Assembly (NCBI RefSeq): GCF_009846525.1
Contig: NZ_CP024621.1
Coordinates: 1,116,001 to 1,180,000, forward strand
Length of the DNA: 64,000 nt
Direction: 5' to 3'
DNA from: Halomonas meridiana
GTDB lineage: Bacteria; Pseudomonadota; Gammaproteobacteria; Pseudomonadales; Halomonadaceae
Shown: piece by piece, positions 33,109-46,493 of the stretch
Layout: the number at the start of each line of letters is the position of its first letter
Position numbering within the stretch: position 1 is the first letter of the stretch
Program-made: the position numbers and the translations under genes
The notes under the pieces: generated by a model
The model's database searches: none
Seen by the model: only the letters and a program-made list of their open reading frames with translations
What the model was told of the DNA's origin: nothing

Positions 33109-34290
33109 TTACTCCTCGTCGTCGCCTTCACCCATGAAACCCAGGCTGCCGCTATTGATCAGCTGGGTAATCAGGGCCGCGGCGCCGTCGATATCCAGCA
33201 CGTCCGCGTACATCGGTGTGGCGTCGGCAAGGCGTTTGGCGAGGGGTTCTGAGCAGGCGTGCCCATCGCCATCGACGAACAGCGTGGTGCCAGAAGCATC
33301 GCTACGCCAGGCAAAACGAGACCCTGGCATGTGGAAGAGCGGTTCGCCGTCTTGTAGTTGAGCAACAAGGTCGGCTTCGCTCATTGGCGTTTCGAGGGGC
33401 ACGACTTGATCGATATATTTGGGCTGCGTCATCACTCTGCCAAACCACTGGGCTACCTGTTCGGGGTTGTCCAGCGTCTTCAGAATGAATTGACGCATGC
33501 GCTCGACAGCGGCATCGTCCAGCTCGCCCACTTCCTCGGTGGGTGTCATACCGGCATCGCTGTAACGCTGGGAATCCGACATCTGCTCGCCGACGTAATC
33601 GGCATACGACGTGATCGCTTCGTCTGCCGAAGGGGCGCGGAAGCCGACCGAGATGGTCATGCAGTCGTCGGTTTGGCTGACGCCATGGTGGGCCCAGCCG
33701 GGGGGAAGGTAGAGCATGTCGCCGGGTGCCAGGGTCCAGTCCGAATCCGCTTCGATGTCGAACGTCTCGAGAATGCGCAGGTCGATGCCCTGAATGATCG
33801 GCGCGTTGTCCGGCTGCTTGCCGCCCAGCTGCCAGCGGCGGTGGCCGCTAGCCTGCAGGAGGAAGACGTCGTACTGGTCGATATGTGGACCGACACTGCC
33901 ACCGGGGGGAGCGTAGCTCACCATGATGTCGTCCAGACGCCAGCGGGGCAGGAAATCGAACTCGTCCATCAGCGCAGCAATGGAAGGCACGTAGTGGTCG
34001 ACTGCCTGCACCAAGAGGCTCCAGTGACCTTCAGGCAAACGCTCGAAGGTTGCGTCATCGAACGGCCCGTGTGATACCTGCCAAGGGCCGTCGGGACCCT
34101 TCTCCTCGACCAGTCGCGCTTCGACACCGGGCTCGCAGGCAAGGCCTGCCAACTCATCGGGGTCGATGGGGCTGACGAAATCGGGGATAGCGCCACGAAT
34201 CAGCAGTGGCTTCTGCTGCCAGTAGTTGGCCAAGAAGTCTGCAGGCGTTAAATCGCCCAGCAGGGTGAGTGGCTTATCGTGATGACTCAT
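33109..34290 (-). CDS. roxA: Ribosomal protein uL16 arginine 3-hydroxylase (JmjC cupin oxygenase)
   Basis: The 393-residue protein has a cupin/JmjC domain with iron ligands His136 and Asp138 in GPHIDQYD, and a third ligand at His201 in LPPGWAHHGVS, then a winged-helix C-terminal region. This is the layout of YcfD/RoxA, a 2-oxoglutarate- and Fe(II)-dependent oxygenase that hydroxylates an arginine of L16. It begins 50 bases from purB on the same strand. The neighbours purB and the GNAT gene are commonly adjacent in related genomes. Confidence 0.93.
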   Translation of the reverse strand: MSHHDKPLTLLGDLTPADFLANYWQQKPLLIRGAIPDFVSPIDPDELAGLACEPGVEARLVEEKGPDGPWQVSHGPFDDATFERLPEGHWSLLVQAVDHYVPSIAALMDEFDFLPRWRLDDIMVSYAPPGGSVGPHIDQYDVFLLQASGHRRWQLGGKQPDNAPIIQGIDLRILETFDIEADSDWTLAPGDMLYLPPGWAHHGVSQTDDCMTISVGFRAPSADEAITSYADYVGEQMSDSQRYSDAGMTPTEEVGELDDAAVERMRQFILKTLDNPEQVAQWFGRVMTQPKYIDQVVPLETPMSEADLVAQLQDGEPLFHMPGSRFAWRSDASGTTLFVDGDGHACSEPLAKRLADATPMYADVLDIDGAAALITQLINSGSLGFMGEGDDEE

Positions 34291-34340
34291 GGCGTTATCC
34301 TAGTTCAAGTGAGCGCTACGTCAGTGTCGCAGGGCGTCGT

Positions 34341-36416
<2,076 letters not shown>

Positions 36417-36420
<4 letters not shown>

Positions 36421-37574
36421 GCGGCGGCCTCCGTAACCTTCCAGGTGGCGCGGATAACGCCGCCGCCTAAGCAGATGTCGTTATCGTAAAGCACCAGCGA
36501 CTGGCCGGGCGTGACCGCCCACTGTGGATCGTCGAACACGATTTCCACACTGCCGTCCGGCTGGGCAGTCATCTCGCAGGGGCAGTCGCTTTGGCGGTAG
36601 CGGGTCTTGGCGGTAAAGCGGCCTTGCTGAACCGGCGGCTTGCCAGCGACCCAGTCCATGGGCTCGGTGGCTAGGGCGTCGGTGTATAGCAAAGGGTGAT
36701 GCTTGCCCTGCACCACGATCAATACGTTACGGTCGAGGTCTTTTGCCGCCACGTACCAAGGCTCTTCGGAGTAGTTAGCCAAACCGCCGATGCCTAACCC
36801 TTGGCGTTGGCCTAGGGTGTAGTACATCAAGCCCATGTGCTGGCCGATCACATCGCCCTCGGGGGTCTCGATGGTACCTGGCTGAGCCGGTAGGTACTGC
36901 TGTAGGAAGTCGCGGAAACGACGCTCACCGATGAAACAGATACCGGTGGAGTCCTTTTTCTTCGCGGTGACGAGGTCGTGCTGCTCGGCCAGCGCGCGTA
37001 CTTCCGGCTTTTCCAGTTCGCCCACTGGGAACAGCGTGCGGGCAATGGCCGCTTCCGGTACGGCGTGCAGGAAGTAGCTTTGGTCTTTGTTGCCGTCCAG
37101 GCCTTTCAACAGGCGAGGGTGACCGTCGCGGATGCCTTGGCGCACGTAGTGACCGGTGGCGATTTTATCGGCACCCAGCATCTCGGCATACTCCAAGAAG
37201 ACCTTGAACTTGATCTCCCGGTTGCAAAGGATATCCGGGTTTGGCGTACGGCCTGCCTTGTACTCCGCTAGAAAATGCTCGAAAACGTTGTCCCAATATT
37301 CGGCGGCGAAGTTGGCGGTATGAAGCTTGATGCCCAGCTTGGCGCACACGGCTTCCGCGTCGGCCAAATCCTCTTTGGCCGTGCAGTATTCGGTGCCGTC
37401 GTCTTCATCCCAGTTTTTCATAAACAGGCCTTCGACGTCGTACCCCTGCTGGAGCAGAAGGAGCGCCGATACGGAGGAGTCGACGCCGCCCGACATGCCG
37501 ACGATGACCTTGCCGGTGGCAGCGCTGCGGGTGTCTGACGCATCCTGGGTGGCTGTGCCATGGGTGGATGTCAT
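36417..37574 (-). CDS. mnmA: tRNA-specific 2-thiouridylase
   Basis: The 385-residue protein has the PP-loop [15 protein letters not shown] near residue 26, [11 protein letters not shown], and the two catalytic cysteines in [12 protein letters not shown] and [10 protein letters not shown]. It installs the 2-thio group at U34 of tRNAs for Lys, Glu and Gln. Two ATGs are possible; the one at 37574 has GAGG at 6 bases, the other at 37580 has the site too close, so 37574 is preferred. It is coupled to hflD by a 4-base overlap. Confidence 0.96.
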
Positions 37575-37647
37575 GAGCATCCTCGGTTGAAGTGGTGTGC
37601 AATTGGGCGGCGATTATACACGATGGGGGCTCGATGCTTCGAGTGCT

Positions 37648-38118
37648 TCACTCCTTGATCACGCCAAGCGGGTAGCGGTGGCCGTTTAGCGCGTCGTCGA
37701 TACGTTGGAGAACCAGCGGGCTTCGCAGCCGTTGGGCGCCGTCCAACATGGCAATCTCCTCTCGTGTCAGCCAGTGGGTCGCGACGATGGCCGGGTCGAT
37801 AGCCGAGCTAAGGCGCTGGTTGGGCAAGGCAACGAAACCGTGACTATGGAAGGTCGTACCGGTCGGCGTGTGAAAGACGTACAGCCCCAGATAGCCGGTC
37901 AAGGTGATCTGCCAAGCGGTCTCTTCCATGACTTCACGGTGAACGGCGGCCACTGGGCCTTCCCCACGTTCGACGTGTCCGGCAGGCTGATTGAACAGCG
38001 TGTGTGGGCCACCTTTATCCTCTTCTACCATCAGAAAGCGCCCCTGCTGCTCAATCACGCAGGCAACGGTGCTGTGAATGATGGGGCGGGCAACGTCCGT
38101 TTGGGCGACGCGGCTCAT
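37648..38118 (-). CDS. nudJ: NUDIX hydrolase (NudJ-like phosphatase)
   Basis: The 156-residue protein has the Nudix box GHVERGEGPVAAVHREVMEET near residues 47-67 with all the Glu ligands for Mg; the usual glycine after EExG is Ala (EETAW), a variant seen in this group. NudJ hydrolyses thiamine and nucleoside pyrophosphates. Its start overlaps the rluE stop (ATGA) and it is followed 73 bases later by mnmA. Confidence 0.9.
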   Translation of the reverse strand: MSRVAQTDVARPIIHSTVACVIEQQGRFLMVEEDKGGPHTLFNQPAGHVERGEGPVAAVHREVMEETAWQITLTGYLGLYVFHTPTGTTFHSHGFVALPNQRLSSAIDPAIVATHWLTREEIAMLDGAQRLRSPLVLQRIDDALNGHRYPLGVIKE

Positions 38119-38786
38119 TTGCGTCCCCCTTTTGGTGTTGCGTTTCTCTTCGTGCTGCGCTTGGCGCTCTTGTCAGCGCCTTTGCGGGTGTTGAGTGGCT
38201 GTTGTTGCCTAGTGCGGGGCTTGGTCGCGTGGGTCGGCCGTGGAGCATGTAGCGTCTCTTTGCGCCACTCCCCGGGAGCGAGATCACCCAATTGCCAGGG
38301 GCCAATCGCGGCACGTATCAGGCGCAGCGTGGGAAAGCCAACGTGGGCGGTCATGCGGCGCACTTGGCGATTGCGCCCCTCGCTAATGGTGAGTTCCAGC
38401 CAGCTGGTCACAGGATGGCGTTTGGGGTCGATGGCTGGATCGCGCTCAGCCACGTTAGGGGGCGACATACGCCGAGCTTTGGCAGGCAGGGTAGGGCCAT
38501 CTTTTAAGGTAACGCCTGAGGCGAGTGCACGAATGGCTTCGTCGGTAATGTCGCCTTCGAGCTGTACCCAATAGGTTTTCGGCTGTTTATGACGTGGATG
38601 GGCGATACGGTGGATCAGACTGCCGTCATCACTCAGTAATAAAAGCCCCTCGGAGTCGAAGTCGAGGCGTCCGGCCGCGTAAACGCCCGGCGCATCGAGA
38701 ACGTCGGCCAGGGTGGCTCGGCCTTGGCTGTCAGTAAACTGGGAAAGCATGCGGTAGGGTTTATGCAGTAAATATAGGGTGCTCAT
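38115..38786 (-). CDS. rluE: 23S rRNA pseudouridine synthase, RluE-like
   Basis: The protein of 223 residues is close to E. coli RluE (217). It has the RsuA-family catalytic segment YAAGRLDFDSEGLLLLSDDG with the active Asp, and LTISEGRNRQVRRMTAHVGFPTLRLIR near residue 155, but no N-terminal S4 domain, as in RluE. It makes pseudouridine in 23S rRNA (U2457 in E. coli). ATG 38786 is preferred to the upstream in-frame TTG at 38834, which would add 16 unrelated residues. The C-terminus is a basic Lys/Arg/Thr-rich tail, likely RNA-contacting. Confidence 0.92.
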   Translation of the reverse strand: MSTLYLLHKPYRMLSQFTDSQGRATLADVLDAPGVYAAGRLDFDSEGLLLLSDDGSLIHRIAHPRHKQPKTYWVQLEGDITDEAIRALASGVTLKDGPTLPAKARRMSPPNVAERDPAIDPKRHPVTSWLELTISEGRNRQVRRMTAHVGFPTLRLIRAAIGPWQLGDLAPGEWRKETLHAPRPTHATKPRTRQQQPLNTRKGADKSAKRSTKRNATPKGGRK

Positions 38787-38863
38787 CGTCTCACGAACGG
38801 TCTCAAGATCTAGAGGTGGAGGATTTGTCGACAATCGCTCATGCGGTTAAAGTGCAGCGCTGG

Positions 38864-38869
38864 TATAAT
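38864..38869 (+). promoter_or_regulatory. Candidate -10 element upstream of icd
   Basis: A consensus TATAAT preceded by TGG lies about 207 bases before the icd start. No good -35 box stands at 17 bases, so this is only a candidate; it would give a long 5' leader. Confidence 0.3.
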
Positions 38870-39028
38870 CTGGCGCAGCTGTTTGAGATGACCCGGCAGC
38901 ACAACGATGCTCACCGTATCATCCGTCGTCATCGTTACCGCAGTAACCACCGAGTGACCATAGGGGCAGCGCATACAGGATGCTCCAAACGCTTCGCGGC
39001 AAGGCCTATCGTCGTATGAGCCGCGTAG

Positions 39029-41311
<2,283 letters not shown>

Positions 41312-41350
41312 GTCGCCCCGCGTTTAGCCACGCGCTGTGCGCGGCTCGAC

Positions 41351-41382
41351 CCCCTGCCTGCTTTGCGGGCAGGGGTTTTTTG
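41351..41382 (+). terminator. Rho-independent terminator of icd
   Basis: An 8-bp stem (CCCCTGCC / GGCAGGGG) is followed by six T and then GTTT. It lies 40 bases after the icd stop. Confidence 0.92.
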
Positions 41383-41548
41383 TTTAGCCCAGTGTGATAA
41401 TTTTGAGTTTTTCATGAACCCTTGTTGATGGCGCGCGTCTTATACAGAAGGTTATAGTGTGTACAACTGAACCACGCGTCTAGCGTCTTCAGACGACCTG
41501 CGTGTCAGACATCGCCCGTCAGCCGAGAGAAGATGATCCTTGCTGCTT

Positions 41549-41920
41549 ATGCGTACTACAGAAAGCCCCCTCGTGGCGGCCACGTTACAGGCAGGCATGA
41601 CGCGCCCTGGCATGCCCGAGCATGATGATGACTTGGCAGTACAGTCTGCCGAGCCCACATTGGCGCAGCCGCCGCTTTACAAAGTGGTCTTGCATAACGA
41701 CGACTACACCCCCATGGAGTTCGTCGTTGAAGTACTGCAAGGCTTTTTCAATATGGACAGTGAAAAAGCAGTGCAGGTCATGCTGGCCGTACACACTCAG
41801 GGAAAAGCCACGTGCGGCATTTTTACCCGGGATATTGCTGAAACCAAGAGTTATCAAGTGAATGAGTATGCCCGTGAGTGCGAGCACCCGTTGATGAGCG
41901 ATATCGAAGCGGCGGACTGA
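41549..41920 (+). CDS. clpS: ATP-dependent Clp protease adaptor
   Basis: The core region [21 protein letters not shown] and the downstream [20 protein letters not shown] are the ClpS N-degron binding fold, with the Asn-Asp-Asp pocket visible. ClpS delivers proteins with N-terminal Leu, Phe, Tyr or Trp to ClpAP. The start is uncertain: ATG 41549 gives 123 residues; ATG 41597 gives 107, close to E. coli (106), and neither has a good Shine-Dalgarno. clpA follows 153 bases later, the normal order. Confidence 0.95.
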   Translation: MRTTESPLVAATLQAGMTRPGMPEHDDDLAVQSAEPTLAQPPLYKVVLHNDDYTPMEFVVEVLQGFFNMDSEKAVQVMLAVHTQGKATCGIFTRDIAETKSYQVNEYARECEHPLMSDIEAAD

Positions 41921-42073
41921 CCGAATCGATGTGAGCTGCGTTGAAAAAAAGTAGTGAAGGGGCTTGCAACCACGCCATTTGTACCCGATGTTGAAAGTGC
42001 CGGTCGATTAAACTGATCCGACGCAAGCCCTAGGTGGCGATATGCCCTAGGTAGTAGCGAAAAGGGGACTGCC

Positions 42074-44350
42074 ATGCTGAGCAAAGAACTTGAACTGACC
42101 CTGAACACGGCCTTCACCGTGGCTCGCTCAAAGCGCCACGAATTCATGACCGTTGAGCACCTGCTTCTGGCGCTGCTGGACAATGCTTCTGCGGTGGATG
42201 TGCTGAAGGCGTGCGGGGCAAACCTCGACAAGCTGCGGTCCGATCTGCAGGATTTCATTAACTCGACCACACCGCTGATCCCCGAGGGTCAGGGTGATCG
42301 TGAAACACAGCCGACGCTGGGCTTCCAACGCGTGCTTCAGCGTGCGGTGTTCCATGTGCAATCGTCAGGTAAGAGCGAAGTCACTGGCGCTAACGTCTTA
42401 GTGGCGATTTTCTCTGAGCAAGAGAGTCAAGCGGTCTATTTCCTGAAGCAGCAGAGTGTGGCGCGGGTCGATGCGGTGAACTACATCGCTCACGGCATCT
42501 CGAAAGTCTCCGGTCATGGCCCGTCGCCGTCTCCCTCGTCTCAAGAGAACGACGATGCGGAAGAGGGCAGCGCCGAAGGGGCTGCGCATCCGCTCACCGG
42601 CTATGCTACTAACCTCAACGAGCAGGCGCGCCAAGGTAAAATCGACCCGCTGATTGGTCGTGATCACGAGCTCGAGCGGGTGGTGCAGATTTTGGCCCGT
42701 CGCCGTAAAAACAATCCGCTGCTCGTGGGTGAGGCCGGTGTCGGTAAAACCGCCATCGCCGAAGGATTGGCCAAGCGCATCGTCGAAGAAGACGTGCCGG
42801 AAGTCATCGCCGATGCAGTCGTCTACTCCCTCGATATGGGTGCACTGCTGGCGGGCACCAAGTACCGCGGCGACTTCGAGAAGCGTCTCAAGAGCCTGTT
42901 GAGCGAGCTGCGCAAGCAGCCCAATGCCGTCCTGTTCATCGATGAGATTCACACGGTGATTGGTGCAGGCGCTGCCTCGGGTGGCGTGATGGATGCGTCC
43001 AATCTGCTGAAACCGCTGCTCTCCTCAGGCGAGCTGCGCTGCATTGGTTCGACCACGTTCCAGGAGTTTCGCGGTATCTTCGAAAAAGATCGTGCTCTGG
43101 CGCGCCGTTTCCAAAAGGTCGACGTGTTGGCGCCGTCCGTGGAAGACACCATCAAGATTCTCAAAGGGCTACGTTCGCGCTTCGAGGAGCACCACGAACT
43201 GAAGTACACCGATGGCGCTCTGGAAAGTGCGGCGCGTCTGGCAGATCGCTACATCAATGATCGTTTCTTGCCTGACAAAGCGATCGATGTGATTGACGAA
43301 GCGGGCGCGCATCAGCGGATGCTGCCTCCAGAAGTGCGTGCAAACACGATCGACGTGGAGCAGGTGGAAGCCGTCGTGGCCTCCATTGCGCGGATTCCGC
43401 CGAAGAGTGTTTCTAGCTCGGATCGTAAGCAGCTCGAGAAGCTGGACCGCGATCTGAAAATGCTGGTGTTTGGACAGGATGAAGCCATCGACTCACTGTC
43501 GGCGGCCATCAAGCTCTCGCGCGCAGGGCTGAAGTCTCCTGATAAACCCGTCGGCAGCTTCCTGTTTGCTGGCCCGACTGGGGTGGGTAAAACGGAAGTG
43601 GCCAAGCAGCTGGCGCATATCATGGGTATCGAGTTGGTGCGCTTCGATATGTCGGAGTACATGGAGCGTCACACCGTATCGCGGTTGATCGGTGCTCCTC
43701 CTGGCTATGTGGGGTACGATCAAGGCGGTCTGCTGACCGAAGCGATCACCAAGCAGCCTCACTGCGTATTGCTTCTTGATGAGATCGAAAAAGCGCACCC
43801 AGAGGTCTTCAACCTGTTGCTGCAGGTCATGGACCATGGGCGTCTGACGGATAACAACGGCCGCGAGGCAGACTTCCGCCACGTAATTCTGATCATGACC
43901 TCGAACGCCGGGGCCGAGCAGGCGTCGCGTCGCTCCATCGGCTTCCAGAGCCAGGATCATTCGACGGATGCGATGGAAGTGATTCGTCGGACATTCTCGC
44001 CCGAATTCCGCAACCGCTTGGACGGTATTATCCAGTTCCATGCCTTGCCCACCACGGTGGTGCGCAACGTCGTCGACAAGTTCCTTATCGAGCTACAGGC
44101 GCAGCTGGACGAGAAGCGCGTACAGCTGGACGTAGACGACACCGCGCGGGATTGGCTGGCAGAGAAAGGTTATGACCCGGATATGGGTGCAAGGCCGATG
44201 GCTCGCTTGATCCAAGAGAAGCTCAAGAAGCCACTTGCAGAAATGATTCTGTTCGGGGAGCTGGCCGAGCACGGCGGTATCGTGCATGTCAGCTTGGAAG
44301 AGGGAGAGCTTCGCCTCTCGACAGAGTCGGAGATGGCAGATGCGCCCTGA
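42074..44350 (+). CDS. clpA: ATP-dependent Clp protease ATP-binding subunit
   Basis: The 758-residue protein has the Clp N-domain (residues 1-140), two AAA+ modules with Walker A GEAGVGKT near residue 220 and GPTGVGKT near residue 501, and the ClpP-binding loop with IGF in RRSIGFQSQ near residue 622. It unfolds substrates for ClpP and takes N-degron substrates from ClpS. AAAGGGGA precedes the ATG. clpP is not in the window, as usual. Confidence 0.98.
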   Translation: MLSKELELTLNTAFTVARSKRHEFMTVEHLLLALLDNASAVDVLKACGANLDKLRSDLQDFINSTTPLIPEGQGDRETQPTLGFQRVLQRAVFHVQSSGKSEVTGANVLVAIFSEQESQAVYFLKQQSVARVDAVNYIAHGISKVSGHGPSPSPSSQENDDAEEGSAEGAAHPLTGYATNLNEQARQGKIDPLIGRDHELERVVQILARRRKNNPLLVGEAGVGKTAIAEGLAKRIVEEDVPEVIADAVVYSLDMGALLAGTKYRGDFEKRLKSLLSELRKQPNAVLFIDEIHTVIGAGAASGGVMDASNLLKPLLSSGELRCIGSTTFQEFRGIFEKDRALARRFQKVDVLAPSVEDTIKILKGLRSRFEEHHELKYTDGALESAARLADRYINDRFLPDKAIDVIDEAGAHQRMLPPEVRANTIDVEQVEAVVASIARIPPKSVSSSDRKQLEKLDRDLKMLVFGQDEAIDSLSAAIKLSRAGLKSPDKPVGSFLFAGPTGVGKTEVAKQLAHIMGIELVRFDMSEYMERHTVSRLIGAPPGYVGYDQGGLLTEAITKQPHCVLLLDEIEKAHPEVFNLLLQVMDHGRLTDNNGREADFRHVILIMTSNAGAEQASRRSIGFQSQDHSTDAMEVIRRTFSPEFRNRLDGIIQFHALPTTVVRNVVDKFLIELQAQLDEKRVQLDVDDTARDWLAEKGYDPDMGARPMARLIQEKLKKPLAEMILFGELAEHGGIVHVSLEEGELRLSTESEMADAP

Positions 44351-44388
44351 AAAGGGCGCTAAGATGACCGACAAGCAGTAACGCACAG

Positions 44389-44418
44389 CGCCCTGTCTTC
44401 GACGGGGCGTTGTCGTTT
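44389..44418 (+). terminator. Terminator after clpA
   Basis: A 9-bp stem with one G-U pair (CGCCCTGTC / GACGGGGCG) and a 3-base loop is followed by TTGTCGTTT. A second short hairpin (GCGCCC/GGGCGC, 44342-44359) spans the clpA stop codon. Confidence 0.65.
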
Positions 44419-44503
44419 CCAGGGAGCGGCGCCGTAATTACGCGGTACGAATAGCCGTGGGGCGTGTCTGCGAGCAGACGTTGCTTGAGGGCACTAGCAA
44501 GGC

Positions 44504-44722
44504 TTAGCGCGAGCGGTAAACGATACGGCCTTTGGACAGATCGTAGGGCGTCAACTCTACCTTGACCTTGTCGCCAGTCAGAATGCGGATGTAGTTTTTA
44601 CGCATTTTGCCAGAGATGTGAGCCGTCACGACATGGCCGTTTTCCAGCTCAACCCGGAACATGGTGTTGGGAAGGGTATCAACAATAACGCCTTCCATTT
44701 CAATATGATCTTCGCGTGCCAT
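44504..44722 (-). CDS. infA: Translation initiation factor IF-1
   Basis: The 72-residue protein is a full-length S1-fold IF-1 ([35 protein letters not shown]). It binds the 30S A site during initiation. It is transcribed toward clpA, convergent, and is separated from the upstream bpt gene on the same strand by 138 bases. The placement between clpA and the transferase genes is common in gammaproteobacteria. Confidence 0.98.
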   Translation of the reverse strand: MAREDHIEMEGVIVDTLPNTMFRVELENGHVVTAHISGKMRKNYIRILTGDKVKVELTPYDLSKGRIVYRSR

Positions 44723-44860
44723 ATAGGCAGATCCTCACTTATTTTACATCGTGGATAGTCGAATGAGTGTTTCCGACGGCGTCGACACAAACCAGCACGC
44801 CTAAGAAACAGCGCTATATTGTGCCGTAAGCCTGCCGTCAAGGCAAAAAAGCTGGCCAGA

Positions 44861-45595
44861 TTAGCGCATCAACGGTCGCCAATGACGCCCGTCCAGCAGC
44901 TCGATAGGCGAAAACGCCTGCTTGTAACGCATCTTGCGGCACTCTTCGATCCAGTAACCGAGATAAAGATGCGGCAACCGTTTCTCTTGGCACAGTTCGA
45001 TCAGCTTTAAAATCGCCAAGGTGCCAAAGGAGCGCCTCTCCAGGGCTTCGTCCACTTTGAAAAACGTATAAATGGCCGATAGCCCGTGCTCGAGCTGATC
45101 GAAGGCTGCCACCGCTACCAACTCGCCTTCCAGGTACATTTCCAGCAGATGCGCATACGGCTCTTCTAGCGTCAAGAACGTTCGATATTGATCGCGGCTA
45201 GGCGGAAACATGTCGCCGTCGGCGTGTCGCTGTCGAATGTAGTCGGCGTAGAGGGCATAGTGCGCTGCATCGAAACGCGCTGGGATGACGCGGGTCTCGA
45301 TATCGGCGTTGCGCCGCCAGACTTTTCGCTGGGTGCGATTGGCGCGGAAGTCATTGACCGGAATCCGCACCGATCGACAAGCGTTGCATCCCTCGCAGTG
45401 GGGGCGGTATAAGTGGCGTCCGCTGCGTCGAAAGCCCAGTAGCGACAACGAATCGTACACCCCAGGCACGGGCGACTCCTGAGGGTCGAGAAACAGCGTG
45501 GTTGCCTCTTTGCCTGGCAGATAGCTGCAGGCGTGAGGAACGGTTAGGAAGAAGCGCAAATCCCGCACGGGGCGGCGAGGAGCGTTACTACTCAC
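44861..45595 (-). CDS. bpt: Aspartate/glutamate leucyltransferase
   Basis: The 244-residue protein has the N-terminal region CSYLPGKEATTLFLDP and HCEGCNACRSVRIPV, and the C-terminal GYWIEECRKMRYKQAFSPIE of the ATE/Bpt family. Bpt moves Leu from Leu-tRNA to N-terminal Asp or Glu, creating an N-degron that ClpS recognises. The gene follows aat by 28 bases, so both transferases are probably co-transcribed. The annotation as arginyltransferase, often used for this family, is less likely in bacteria. Confidence 0.93.
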   Translation of the reverse strand: MSSNAPRRPVRDLRFFLTVPHACSYLPGKEATTLFLDPQESPVPGVYDSLSLLGFRRSGRHLYRPHCEGCNACRSVRIPVNDFRANRTQRKVWRRNADIETRVIPARFDAAHYALYADYIRQRHADGDMFPPSRDQYRTFLTLEEPYAHLLEMYLEGELVAVAAFDQLEHGLSAIYTFFKVDEALERRSFGTLAILKLIELCQEKRLPHLYLGYWIEECRKMRYKQAFSPIELLDGRHWRPLMR

Positions 45596-45623
45596 GGCTT
45601 GCCTCCTTGGTCATGAACGGCAG

Positions 45624-46376
45624 TCACTCTGTTGCTGCGGTGCCTGATGCAATCGCGGCGAGCCACGGCGAGTCGGGGACGCTCGGCACTTGATCCGCAG
45701 CGCTGGCCAAGCAAAATGCTTTGTCTGGCAACCACTCTTCAAGATAGTTGATGAACGTACTGCGGGCGACTGTCGTTGCGCCCAGGCTGGCCAGGTGCGG
45801 CGTGTGCATTTGGCAGTCGATCAGCTTGCCGCCATGGGTGTGCATGGCGCTTGCCAAATGGGCCAAAGCAATTTTAGAGGCGTCGGGCTGGCGTGAAAAC
45901 ATCGACTCGCCGAAAAATACTGGTCCCATCGCCAAGCCATAGAGCCCGCCCACCAACTGGCCGCCGTGGTGGACTTCGACGCTGTGGGCAATGCCCAACG
46001 CATGTAGACGCTGGTAGGCGTGGCGCATCTCTGGATGGATCCAGGTGCCAGGCGCGTCTTTGCGCGGGGCGGCGCAGCCTTCGATCACTTGCGTGAAGTG
46101 TTGATTCAGCGTCACGTGAAAGCCACCATGTCGCAGCCGTTTAGCTAGGCTGCGGCGTCGTTTAAACTGTGCAGGCAGCAGGATCATGCGCGGATCTGGG
46201 CTCCACCATAAAATGGGGTCATCGTCGCTATACCAAGGAAATATCCCTTTTCGGTAAGCGTCTACCAGCCAGGCTGGTGTAAGCTCTCCACCGGCAGCCA
46301 GCAGGCCGTTAGGGTTATCCAACGCCCGCTCGGTGGAAGGAAAAGTGGGGTGTGGCGATGAGAGCCAAGGTAGCAT
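45624..46376 (-). CDS. aat: Leucyl/phenylalanyl-tRNA-protein transferase
   Basis: The 250-residue protein has the Aat features NPNGLLAAGGELTPAWLVDAYRKGIFPWY and WWSPDPRM near residues 22-65, and GGQLVGGLYGLAMGPVFFGESMFSR in the catalytic GNAT-like domain. It adds Leu or Phe to N-terminal Lys or Arg of proteins, marking them for ClpS-ClpAP. CAGGAGC precedes the ATG. It heads the aat-bpt pair and is divergent from ftsK. Confidence 0.97.
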   Translation of the reverse strand: MLPWLSSPHPTFPSTERALDNPNGLLAAGGELTPAWLVDAYRKGIFPWYSDDDPILWWSPDPRMILLPAQFKRRRSLAKRLRHGGFHVTLNQHFTQVIEGCAAPRKDAPGTWIHPEMRHAYQRLHALGIAHSVEVHHGGQLVGGLYGLAMGPVFFGESMFSRQPDASKIALAHLASAMHTHGGKLIDCQMHTPHLASLGATTVARSTFINYLEEWLPDKAFCLASAADQVPSVPDSPWLAAIASGTAATE

Positions 46377-46493
46377 CGCTTGCTCCTGTTGCTAGTGGCG
46401 TCCGTCGAAGCGCTGTGACGGCGGAAGGATGCTCGGTATGATGCAAACTCGCAAGTGGATTAAAGACACCGTGTGGTGTAAAGGGAGAATCGC

